This document shows, one piece after another, positions 18,138 to 26,073 of a stretch of 43,252 nt of DNA. The position numbers were made by a program, and so were the translations under genes. The stretch is from an uncultured Schlesneria sp. (GTDB lineage: Bacteria; Planctomycetota; Planctomycetia; Planctomycetales; Planctomycetaceae): contig CAIVEI010000147.1 in NCBI GenBank assembly GCA_903904835.1, positions 1-43,252 on the forward strand. The letters run 5' to 3'. The notes below the pieces were generated by a model that was not told the DNA's origin, did no database searches, and was given only the letters and a program-made list of their open reading frames with translations. Positions within the stretch are counted from its first letter, which is position 1; the number at the start of each line of letters is the position of its first letter.

Positions 18138-19262
18138 ATGTGGCCGTTGATTGCTGGTTGTCTGATTTCCGCCTTCTGGGTTTCTTTCCTGGCGACGTGT
18201 CTCATGCGCTTGATTTCCCCTCGCGTGGGATTGATCGACAGACCGGCCGCGCGCAAAGTGCACGTCGTTCCCACCCCTTTGGGAGGGGGAATTGGAATCT
18301 GGTGTGGAGTCGTGATTCCACTTGCCGTTGCTCAAACACTGATTCTGGTCTGGAGCAAGTCACCACCGACGTGGATGCCTCTGGAACTGACCGAGCATCT
18401 TGGTGGAGCGTTATATCGGTCACGCGAGTTGTGGGGGATTATCGTCGCCGCCTCGATTCTGGCGGTGACCGGTTTAGTTGACGATCTTCGTCCCCTTTCC
18501 TGGAAGTTGCGGATTGCAATTCAGTTCGGGGTCTCAATTGCCGTTGTCCTTGCAGGGGTGCGGGCCACGGTGTTTGTGAGCAACCCCTGGATCGGAGGAA
18601 TCCTTTCTGTTTTGTGGTTTGTCGTGCTTGTGAACTCGTTCAATTTTCTCGACAACATGGATGGACTATCGGGTGGGATCGCATTAATCGTCAGCTCGAT
18701 CTTCGCAGTGATGATGCTGACAAAGCCAGGAGATCCGCATTGGTTTGTCGCCGGTTTTTTTCTGATCGTGTCTGGATCACTGATCGGGTTCTTGTGTCAT
18801 AACTGGTCGCCAGCCCGAATTTTTATGGGGGATGCAGGAAGTTATTTCCTCGGGTTCAGCATCGCGTCGATGACGTTATTGGGAACTTTTTACACGCCGA
18901 CCGATCGCAATCAACACGTGATTCTGGCTCCGTTGTGTGTGCTTGCGGTTCCCCTGTACGACATCTGCTCGGTTGTATTTATTCGGCTGAAGGAAGGGCG
19001 AAGCCCCTTTCAACCTGATAAAAAGCATTTTTCTCACAGACTTGTTGCCTTAGGTTTAACGAAGGTCCAGGCGGTTTTGACCGTATTGTTAACGACATTG
19101 ACAACCGGACTGCTTGGGTTGACCCTGTATGCCGTAAACAGTTGGAATGCGGCGGTCGTTGTCGTCGCGTGCGTTGGTTGTATTTTGCTGTTGATTGGCA
19201 TTCTGGAAGCGGCTCCACGGGAGGCGCCACAGGTGGATCGTCACGAGCTTCCGCTCCGTTAA
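18138..19262 (+). CDS. WecA/MraY-family undecaprenyl-phosphate sugar-1-phosphate transferase
   Basis: Polytopic membrane protein of 374 residues with about ten or eleven hydrophobic helices. Family motifs: DRPAARKVH followed by PTPLGGG near the start, VDDLRPLSWK, the catalytic NFLDNMDG (D172, D175), the FMGDAGS motif (D232) and the cytoplasmic FSHRLVALGLT loop (HR motif). Enzymes of this family move a sugar-1-phosphate from a UDP-sugar onto undecaprenyl phosphate to begin synthesis of a surface polysaccharide. The histidine loop is of the WecA/TagO type rather than MraY. The O-antigen ligase-like gene follows 142 bases later, which fits a polysaccharide role. The sugar donor cannot be told from sequence. 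Confidence 0.93.
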   Translation: MWPLIAGCLISAFWVSFLATCLMRLISPRVGLIDRPAARKVHVVPTPLGGGIGIWCGVVIPLAVAQTLILVWSKSPPTWMPLELTEHLGGALYRSRELWGIIVAASILAVTGLVDDLRPLSWKLRIAIQFGVSIAVVLAGVRATVFVSNPWIGGILSVLWFVVLVNSFNFLDNMDGLSGGIALIVSSIFAVMMLTKPGDPHWFVAGFFLIVSGSLIGFLCHNWSPARIFMGDAGSYFLGFSIASMTLLGTFYTPTDRNQHVILAPLCVLAVPLYDICSVVFIRLKEGRSPFQPDKKHFSHRLVALGLTKVQAVLTVLLTTLTTGLLGLTLYAVNSWNAAVVVVACVGCILLLIGILEAAPREAPQVDRHELPLR

Positions 19263-19386
19263 CCCAAGGAACTTTGGTGGACACTTCTAACGTCAAGTTC
19301 CTCACGAGCCGCCAGAGGCGGTTCGCCGGGAGCTTTCGCTCCATAACCCAAGGAACTTGGCGATATTTCCAACGTCATTTTCCTCA
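19245..19386. repeat. Imperfect ~58-bp direct repeat flanking a hairpin
   Basis: The 3' end of the WecA-like gene and the bases after it (19245-19303) are repeated in diverged form at 19330-19386. Both copies contain GAGCTT-CGCTCC, then AACCCAAGGAACTT, then AACGTCA-TTCCTCA. Between them, at 19306-19324, lies a hairpin with an 8-bp stem (one G-T pair) and a 3-base loop. A local duplication of the end of the gene would explain the layout. Confidence 0.65.
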
Positions 19387-19404
19387 AAAGTATGGATACG
19401 TTGA

Positions 19405-21675
19405 ATGGTTAATAAGAGTGCAAGTATTCGCAGGGGGCCTCAGCCCGACTCAATCCTGCAAATCAGTCGATCTGCGGCCGCCAGCGAACCGGTTGGAGTC
19501 ATGCTTTGCGGTGGCCTGATCATTGTACTGTTATTAATGCGATTCTTTCACGTCGCTGAATCTGCAGACCAGGGCGAAACGCTTTGGATTATCAGTTTCT
19601 GGCTGGCTGCACTGTTTCTCTGGTTAACGGTCTCATGGAGATCCTCATGCCGAATTGCGCCGTTAGGCTGGTTTGGAATGGCCGTTGCGTTTTTCGCTGG
19701 TGGACACGTTGTTTCTGCGTTGAATGTCCTCGCAAATACTGGTGACAAGCGAGCAGCGATAAATTTGGCATGGGAATGGATTGGCGTTGCGATCGGTTGG
19801 TTTTTACTAAGACAGCAATGTCAGTTTTTCGCCTTTCGTCGAGAATTGTTGGCGGGATTGATTGTAACAGGGGCTTCGATCGCAGTGTTGGGTCTTTATC
19901 AGCACTACGTTGAGTTTCCGTCCATGGAGGCGAAATTTGGTCCGTTGTTTGATCGGCTAAAAGTCGCCGATCCGGTCGAGGCAGCCATTATTCGCAATCA
20001 ATTAGCCAAAGAAGAGATCCCTGTCGAAGGACCATCTTTGACGCTTTTTGAAAAGCGATTGCGGGACAGCCGCGAGCCGATCGGTTTCTTTGCGTTGGCC
20101 AATAACCTGGGGGGATTTCTTTCTGTCTGTTTAATTCTCACGGTCAGCGTCGCTGTTTCGCTCTGGCAATCATCCGATCACGAAAAATGGCGACAATTGG
20201 TCTTTTGGATTGCAATCCTGCTCGTCATAAGTTGGTGCCTGTTGTTGACGAAAAGCCGAACCGCCTGGATCGGAACTGTGGTTGGACTTTGCATGCAAGT
20301 TTTGTTGACCAGGAATATCAAGTTAAAGGGAATTGGCTGGCGATTGGTATTGGCGGTGACGGTGCTTTTGGCATTAGCTGGCTGGGGACTTAGCCGTTTT
20401 GGAGGTCTTGATAAACAGGTTTTGACCGAAGCGCCAAAGTCGCTTCAATATCGATTGCAATACTGGTCGGCTACTTTGCCAATGATCAGGGATCATCTTG
20501 TTTTTGGCGTCGGGCCGGGGCAATTTCGTTGGAATTACTTATTGTACAAGCTTCCAGAGGCAAGTGAAGAGATTTCTGATCCTCATAATCTTTTGCTGGA
20601 TGTCGCTGCGAATGCCGGCGTGGCCGCGGTTCTTGGCCTGCTGACGATCATATTGCTTTTGTCTAAAACGGCAGTCGATTTGGGCAACGCTGCAGAACTG
20701 TCCGAATCTTCTGGCCGTCCGATCGTGCTTAATTTTGTCCTCTGTTTTATCGGAATGACGTGGGTTACTTTTTTGTTTACAGGGGCAGACGACCGGCTCC
20801 TGATCCTGTTGCCGTTAGTGGCGACTCTTTTTTGGGTCATTCGCCAGCTTCTGCTCGTGTGTGCAAATTCACCTGGAATTGCCTTGGGATGGGTCTCTGC
20901 GTCATTCAGTCTGCTTGCCCATCTGTGTGGTGCTGGGGGGATCGGTATGCCAACCATCTGCTTATTGTTGATGGCGTTAATTGCAGCAGCAGACGGATCA
21001 AGACCTGAGTTGGCTAAGCCTGGCAGCAATTTCAAGTTTGGAAATGCGGCCATTCTCGGGGCGATCAGTTTCGGATTTTTCGTTGCACTATTTGTAACGG
21101 GGATTCGACCTGTTGCGCTTGTTAATGAGAAGCTGCTTGCAGGAGATCAACTTGTTCGACGAGGGATGGTGGACGCGGCAGACCGTGAATATATGGTGGG
21201 GGAGTCAGCGGATCGTTGGTCCGCAGAACCAACACGGCGACGGGCTGAATTGGCGTATCGACGTGCTCAGGGGGATCAGTTTCATTCCAACGATTCGTTT
21301 CAAATAGCCGTAAGACTGATGCGCGAGGTCAAGTTACGTGATCCGACCAGTTTTCGGGACGATGTTCGTTTAGGGGCGTGGTGGATTGAGCGATGGAACT
21401 CGACAAAAAATGCCACAGATGCCGAAGAAGCGGTCGCGGCGTACGAGCGTGCGCACGCTCGTTATCCAACCAATGCGTCGTTAATGGCTGAACTGGCGTT
21501 CGCCCGGGATTTCGCGGGATTTGTTGATTCATCGAAAGAGGTTGCCCGGCAATCGTTGCGGCAAGATACAATCAACCATGAACGAGGCCACATTGATCGA
21601 TATCTTACGGACGAGGTTCGAAACCGGTTAGAATCGCTTTTGGAAAATCCAAAAGAAGTGAGACAAGGGACCTGA
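19405..21675 (+). CDS. O-antigen ligase-like (Wzy_C) membrane protein with C-terminal helical-repeat tail
   Basis: Protein of 756 residues. About a dozen hydrophobic helices fill residues 30-570. The Wzy_C-like region includes SRTAWIG, a large loop with RLQYWSATLPMIRDHLVFGVGPGQF and SDPHNLLLDVAANAG, which match the periplasmic loop and its conserved His/Arg in O-antigen ligases and polymerases. The last ~170 residues are soluble, with TPR-like helices (AAYERAHARYPTNASLMAELAFARD). It probably polymerises or transfers a lipid-linked glycan outside the inner membrane. The ATG at 19405 gives a short cytoplasmic N-terminus; no strong ribosome site is visible. The WecA-like gene upstream supports a polysaccharide pathway. 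Confidence 0.88.
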   Translation: MVNKSASIRRGPQPDSILQISRSAAASEPVGVMLCGGLIIVLLLMRFFHVAESADQGETLWIISFWLAALFLWLTVSWRSSCRIAPLGWFGMAVAFFAGGHVVSALNVLANTGDKRAAINLAWEWIGVAIGWFLLRQQCQFFAFRRELLAGLIVTGASIAVLGLYQHYVEFPSMEAKFGPLFDRLKVADPVEAAIIRNQLAKEEIPVEGPSLTLFEKRLRDSREPIGFFALANNLGGFLSVCLILTVSVAVSLWQSSDHEKWRQLVFWIAILLVISWCLLLTKSRTAWIGTVVGLCMQVLLTRNIKLKGIGWRLVLAVTVLLALAGWGLSRFGGLDKQVLTEAPKSLQYRLQYWSATLPMIRDHLVFGVGPGQFRWNYLLYKLPEASEEISDPHNLLLDVAANAGVAAVLGLLTIILLLSKTAVDLGNAAELSESSGRPIVLNFVLCFIGMTWVTFLFTGADDRLLILLPLVATLFWVIRQLLLVCANSPGIALGWVSASFSLLAHLCGAGGIGMPTICLLLMALIAAADGSRPELAKPGSNFKFGNAAILGAISFGFFVALFVTGIRPVALVNEKLLAGDQLVRRGMVDAADREYMVGESADRWSAEPTRRRAELAYRRAQGDQFHSNDSFQIAVRLMREVKLRDPTSFRDDVRLGAWWIERWNSTKNATDAEEAVAAYERAHARYPTNASLMAELAFARDFAGFVDSSKEVARQSLRQDTINHERGHIDRYLTDEVRNRLESLLENPKEVRQGT

Positions 21676-21795
21676 CGTTATCATGGACCTGTCGAATTGC
21701 AGTGAGATTTATTTCGCATATACTGCGTGATGCGCGTGTTTACGCTTGGCAAAAGCCGATCGTCACATTGCAACAAAATCAGAGAGGCCCGATCA

Positions 21796-23013
21796 GTGAA
21801 ACCGTTTTCGATCGTTTTATCGCTTATCCTTAGTCTGGCAGCCATGAGCCTGGTGGTTTGGGTTGGACGATTCGGTGCGCCGTTGCCAATAGCGCCGAAA
21901 GTTGACCCGGCAACCGAGGCTCAAAAACATATTCTATCCGTTGACGATCTGCCGATGCCGGAGTCTGGACCTTTCGGAAAAGCAGAGCTCACTGAGCTCG
22001 AATTCATTTTTGGAGTCAGGAACGTCGGCGACGAGGACAAGCACGTATTTACCCTCAAAAACATTGGTGACGGTGTTCTCAAATTCAAAATGGGTAAACC
22101 GACTTGCCAGTGCACAGTCGGGGAAATCACTTCTCAAAACGGCGAACCTCTGACGAAAGACGGCGAAGCCGTTAAGGAAGGTTCAATTGCTCCAGGAGAA
22201 TCGATCAACATTCTGGTGAAATGGGTGATGAAGGTCCAAAATGATAAGTTCCGGCAAGTCGTTCCTGTTTTCACGACTGATCCTGATCAGCGGAAAATCG
22301 AATTTGCAATTATGGGAGCGATTGACCAGCCGCTGCACCTGTTGCCAGATGGGTTTTGGGATTTTGGTGATATGTCCTCAACCGAACCATCGGTCGCACA
22401 AGGTTACCTTAGCTCCAAAGTCCTTGACAGCTTCACAATAACGGAAGTGCCACGTGAAGATTCAAAGGTCAAAGTGACTTGGGAACCCGCAGATCCCCTG
22501 TTGCTGGCACAATATCAGGCAAAATCTGGTTACCTGGTTAAAGTTTCATCGAGTCCAGATGTCCCGATTGGGAAGTTTCGCGAACCAATTCAGTTGAAAT
22601 GCCAATCCGGTGACACCGAAATGAATGTTGACTTCATGGTCGGCGGTCGGCGATCCGGGCCCATCGAAGTCCGGGGCGCTGTCGGGGCGACTTTTAACGT
22701 CGAATCCAACCGTCTGTTTTTTGGTGAATTCCCTGCATCAAGTGGCAAAAAGGCAAAGGTCAACTTTATTGTCAGGGATCTTGATGGAGAGCTTGAGTTG
22801 AAATCGATCGAGCCAGCCGACGCTCGAATCAAGTTCACGGTTCCGGAAACAGGAAAACCATTTGGAAAATCGAAAAGTTACCAGGTCGAGGTGGAAATCC
22901 CACCTGGCAATCCTGCGAAACATCGCAACGAGGATGCGGAAATCCTGAATTTGAAGTTCAACCATCCTGGCGCTCCTGAATTCAAATTGGCCGTCGACTA
23001 TCATGCGACTTGA
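21796..23013 (+). CDS. DUF1573 domain protein, membrane-anchored
   Basis: Protein of 405 residues from a GTG at 21796, which has GAGAGG about 9 bases upstream and leads straight into a hydrophobic anchor (KPFSIVLSLILSLAAMSLVVW). An ATG at 21730 in the same frame would add 22 basic residues and is less likely. The DUF1573 part (about 60-165) has the usual pattern EFIFGVRNVGDEDKHVF, LKNIGDGVLKF, then a Cys pair (CQC) and APGES. The rest is beta-rich, with repeats of the same type. DUF1573 is an Ig-like fold common in secreted proteins of Bacteroidota and Planctomycetota, and its role is unknown. A tetraheme lipoprotein gene follows 28 bases later, so the two are probably cotranscribed. Confidence 0.87.
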   Translation: MKPFSIVLSLILSLAAMSLVVWVGRFGAPLPIAPKVDPATEAQKHILSVDDLPMPESGPFGKAELTELEFIFGVRNVGDEDKHVFTLKNIGDGVLKFKMGKPTCQCTVGEITSQNGEPLTKDGEAVKEGSIAPGESINILVKWVMKVQNDKFRQVVPVFTTDPDQRKIEFAIMGAIDQPLHLLPDGFWDFGDMSSTEPSVAQGYLSSKVLDSFTITEVPREDSKVKVTWEPADPLLLAQYQAKSGYLVKVSSSPDVPIGKFREPIQLKCQSGDTEMNVDFMVGGRRSGPIEVRGAVGATFNVESNRLFFGEFPASSGKKAKVNFIVRDLDGELELKSIEPADARIKFTVPETGKPFGKSKSYQVEVEIPPGNPAKHRNEDAEILNLKFNHPGAPEFKLAVDYHAT

Positions 23014-23031
23014 ATAACAAAAACCAATTCC

Positions 23032-23038
23032 AGGAGGG
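23032..23038 (+). promoter_or_regulatory. Strong ribosome-binding site for the tetraheme lipoprotein
   Basis: AGGAGGG at 23032-23038 is an almost full Shine-Dalgarno sequence just before the GTG at 23042. The spacing is short (about 3-4 bases). No other start in the same frame lies within reach, so it decides the start of that gene. Confidence 0.7.
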
Positions 23039-23041
23039 AAT

Positions 23042-24691
23042 GTGATTTACACTACGGTTAAGTGGAATGTTCGTTCGTTCGCATTGATTATTTCGTTCAG
23101 CATTCTTTTTTCAGGATGTAAACCCTCGGCAGTAGCACCTCTCAAACCACCGGGGAACGCTGCCGTACCCGGGAAATCGGCCGACGAGACGAATAACAGC
23201 AATCCAGCAGCACTTCCAACACCGGAATCGGTTTTGGATAGCGGCCCTAAAACTGCGGTGCGGCCGTATCTCGACGGGTGGGACAAACCGGCAATCGCGT
23301 TTTTGCTGACAGGAGAACAGCACGGGTATCTTGAGCCGTGCGGTTGTTCGGAGACGCAGTCGGGCGGAATGGCGCGACGCGCGGATCTCGTCAGAATCGT
23401 CACTCAGGAAAAAGGCTGGGAACTTGTCGGACTGGATGTCGGTGGGACTCTCAAAAGATCACGTCGTCAGGATCAGATCAAATTCGAAAAACTGTTTGAA
23501 GGATTTCAGAAGCTGCACTATTCAGCCGTCGGAGTCGGGCTGGAAGAGTTGAAACTTGGGGCGGATTTTATTCTGACTCGAATGCCGGGTAGTCCCGAAG
23601 ACCTGGCAAATTCTGTGGCACTCGTTTCTGCCAATGTGGTTCTGTTTGATCAGCCTGATCTCGGCTGGCCCCTTCGATATCGTTTGATAGAGAAGTCAGG
23701 TCTTAAGATTGGCGTGACTTCAGTCTTTGGACCAAGCTTGCGCGATCGAGTCGCACCTGCCGGTGTGAACACGAATATCACGTTGCGTGAGCCTGATGAA
23801 GTGCTGCCTGATGTAATTAAATCGCTTGAGGAATCGAAGCCCGATCTGATGGTGTTGTTATGTCATGGGAATGAACAAGAGGCATTAAATCTCGCCAAGG
23901 CGTATCCTCAATTTCGAATCGTTCTCGCTGCGGGGGGATACGACGAACCCGATGGTAAGCCAATCCCCGTTGGTAAATCCTGGGTACTGAATGTCGGTCA
24001 TAAAGGAAAACGGGTGGGAATTCTTGGCTTTTATCCTGATAACGCCGACCAGCCGTTTCGCTTCGAGCTGATTCAACTCGACAAAGATCGATTCAAGAAC
24101 CATCCAGAAATGCGCGAGTTGATGAAACAGTATCAACAGCAGTTACAGGACGAAGGGATTGCTGTTTCGGAAGAATTACTACTGAAGCACTCGTCGGGGC
24201 AGACCTTTGTTGGTGCCGAAAAGTGCGGTGGATGCCATACAAAGGCGTTTGCCCATTGGAAAGAAACCGGTCACGGGGTTGCGTTCACAACACTGAAAGA
24301 GGGTCCATGGCACGAAAATCGGGCTGCCGAAAAAATCGATTGGATCCAACGTCAGTTCGATCCTGAATGTCTGTCGTGCCATATCACCGGATGGCATCCG
24401 CAAGAAATGCTCCGTTACGAAAGTGGCTACGTCGACGAAAAGAGTTCGGCACACCTGCTTGGGCAACAATGCGAAAATTGTCATGGCCCCGGCAGCACTC
24501 ACGTCTCGCGTGAGGAAAACAGCACGAATATGGATGAACTTCTTGAAGGTCGCCAAATGGTTCGTCGGACACTTGCCGATGCAAAAAAATCGATGTGCAT
24601 TGAATGCCACGATTCTGATAACAGTCCCAAATTCACTCCCGAAAGATTCGACGAGTTCTGGAAACAAGTCGCCCACCCCTTCAAAGATTGA
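23042..24691 (+). CDS. Lipoprotein fusing a degenerate 5'-nucleotidase-like domain to a tetraheme cytochrome c
   Basis: Protein of 549 residues. The N-terminus ends in a lipobox (LFSGC, lipidated C26), so it is anchored on a membrane outside the cytoplasm. Residues about 85-350 resemble the metallophosphatase domain of UshA-type 5'-nucleotidases (LTGEQHGYLEPCGC, GLDVGG, LMVLLCHGNEQEA). The usual D-x-H and GNHE metal ligands appear altered, and an EPCGC motif is present. The C-terminal part has four heme-binding motifs, CGGCH (395), CLSCH (443), CENCH (477) and CIECH (519), in a cytochrome c554-like arrangement. An electron-transfer role on the outer face of a membrane is likely; phosphatase activity is doubtful. 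It follows the DUF1573 gene. Confidence 0.88.
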   Translation: MIYTTVKWNVRSFALIISFSILFSGCKPSAVAPLKPPGNAAVPGKSADETNNSNPAALPTPESVLDSGPKTAVRPYLDGWDKPAIAFLLTGEQHGYLEPCGCSETQSGGMARRADLVRIVTQEKGWELVGLDVGGTLKRSRRQDQIKFEKLFEGFQKLHYSAVGVGLEELKLGADFILTRMPGSPEDLANSVALVSANVVLFDQPDLGWPLRYRLIEKSGLKIGVTSVFGPSLRDRVAPAGVNTNITLREPDEVLPDVIKSLEESKPDLMVLLCHGNEQEALNLAKAYPQFRIVLAAGGYDEPDGKPIPVGKSWVLNVGHKGKRVGILGFYPDNADQPFRFELIQLDKDRFKNHPEMRELMKQYQQQLQDEGIAVSEELLLKHSSGQTFVGAEKCGGCHTKAFAHWKETGHGVAFTTLKEGPWHENRAAEKIDWIQRQFDPECLSCHITGWHPQEMLRYESGYVDEKSSAHLLGQQCENCHGPGSTHVSREENSTNMDELLEGRQMVRRTLADAKKSMCIECHDSDNSPKFTPERFDEFWKQVAHPFKD

Positions 24692-24698
24692 TTTTTCG

Positions 24699-24746
24699 TG
24701 CGCGTCAATGATGGGTCAGGAATGGGATGGCCGTTTTCGCGTTGGG
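24699..24746. repeat. Third copy of the intergenic repeat
   Basis: This segment begins 8 bases after the stop codon of the tetraheme lipoprotein gene and resembles the units at 15087-15198. It starts TGCGCG, has ATGGGT-GGAATGGGATG in the middle and ends CGCGTTGGGA. Roughly 70 per cent of positions match by eye. Its placement behind a stop codon is the same as at the other site. Confidence 0.6.
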
Positions 24747-24838
24747 ACAGTGTTGTCGAGCTTGAGTAATCGGTTATAACTTGGCTCATTGCGGGTCTGT
24801 TTTGAAATTTTCATAGCGCCTGATACCCGCGCGATCCA

Positions 24839-25174
24839 TTGGATGTAGAAAGACTCTTCGTGACAGACTCGCCACCACCGCAGTCGCTGAAAGCTCTGAA
24901 GGATGATGGCGTTTTTGAGATCGCCTGGCCCGATGGCCAGACGTTTCGTTTGCCCTTCAAACTGGTGCGATGCGAATGTCCGTGCGCTCAATGCATTGAT
25001 GAAATTACTGGAGTGCGAGTCCTGCGTGCCGAATCGATTCCCGATGATATTCGGCCGGTCGAACTCGGGTATTCGGGGAACTATGCGTTAAAGATTGTCT
25101 GGAGCGACAGCCACGCTTCCGGAATCTTCACCTGGGACCGCTTGCGCAGACTGTGTGAACTCACGCAAAAGTAA
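24839..25174 (+). CDS. DUF971 family protein
   Basis: Protein of about 111 residues from a TTG at 24839; a GTG at 24860 (104 residues) is an equally good start. It matches DUF971 (the N-terminal domain of gamma-butyrobetaine hydroxylase-like proteins) by FEIAWPDGQTFRLPFKLVR, CECPCAQCIDE and GNYALKIVWSDSHASGIFTWDRLR. The family is small and cytoplasmic. The Cys cluster suggests metal or Fe-S binding, and some relatives are encoded beside Fe-S assembly proteins, but no such genes lie nearby. It follows the tetraheme gene by 147 bases, which include the intergenic repeat. Confidence 0.87.
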   Translation: MDVERLFVTDSPPPQSLKALKDDGVFEIAWPDGQTFRLPFKLVRCECPCAQCIDEITGVRVLRAESIPDDIRPVELGYSGNYALKIVWSDSHASGIFTWDRLRRLCELTQK

Positions 25175-25284
25175 TCGCGAGTCTGGATCGACAGGAGTCG
25201 ACTAGGTTCTAAAACAATTCTCGTGAGCTCGACGGCTTTGATGGAGTACAACTTCTGCAATCCCTGCATCTGATTCTCCGCGCC

Positions 25285-26022
25285 GTGCACGTTGGTCTGG
25301 GGTTTGTCGGCCTGGCGTTATTCTGGCTGATCATCGCGATCCCAAAGGGAGGGAAATGGCACGTCCGGCTTGGTAAAGCGTTCGCTGTCGTGACTTGGGT
25401 GGTCGGCGGATCGGCACTCTTCAGTTCCGCCTGGGCGCTCGTGCATCTTGATAGCTTCGCTCCCCACACAACGTATGCATCAGATGCAATATGGCAGCGT
25501 GAGGTCTATCAATTCATCTTTTCAATTCTGCTCTACCTATCCGCTGCAACAATCTCAGGAGCGGTGTTTGGGATTCAGGTGGTGCGTAAACGAGACCGAC
25601 ACGACGAACTTCGTCAAACAAGCCTCCCCATCTGGCTGTTGATCACAATGTTGTCAGCCGTGGGATTGTTGACGTTCGGGCTATGGCGTCTCTTCACACA
25701 ACAAGCCATTGAGGCTGGCATGCCTCAGGAAGCGTACCTGTTCCCAGCCGTTGTCGGTGGCTTCGGAATCATCACAGTCTGGCACGAATGGAGATATGTG
25801 TTTGGCCCGTCGCCGGGAAATCGTAACTGGCTTCGACGGCACGTCTGGCACATGTGCGGCACCGGAGTCGCGTTTCACACAGCATTCATCGTCTTCGGTG
25901 CGAATCGCCTGTTCGGGTTTCAGCTTCCTGGCGGCTGGCAACTAATCCCCTGGATCGCGCCGCCCGTGATTGGTATGACGCTTACAGGGCGATATCTCCG
26001 CAAATTAAAAGCAGAATTATGA
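25285..26022 (+). CDS. Integral membrane protein, DUF2306-like
   Basis: Protein of 245 residues from a GTG at 25285, with about seven hydrophobic helices. The HVRLGKAF motif after the first helix resembles the H-R-x-L-G pattern of DUF2306-type proteins; His residues later in the chain (VWHEW, HVWHMCGTGVAFH) could bind a metal or heme. The frame is open upstream to 25213 and encodes LLQSLHLILRAVHVGLGF, which looks like the true start of the first helix, yet no ATG, GTG or TTG lies in that stretch. The start is therefore uncertain. Function unknown. Confidence 0.7.
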   Translation: MHVGLGFVGLALFWLIIAIPKGGKWHVRLGKAFAVVTWVVGGSALFSSAWALVHLDSFAPHTTYASDAIWQREVYQFIFSILLYLSAATISGAVFGIQVVRKRDRHDELRQTSLPIWLLITMLSAVGLLTFGLWRLFTQQAIEAGMPQEAYLFPAVVGGFGIITVWHEWRYVFGPSPGNRNWLRRHVWHMCGTGVAFHTAFIVFGANRLFGFQLPGGWQLIPWIAPPVIGMTLTGRYLRKLKAEL

Positions 26023-26073
26023 AGTCGATCGGGCGATAATAGAGCATATTCTTAGTATCTATGACTTAAGTGA

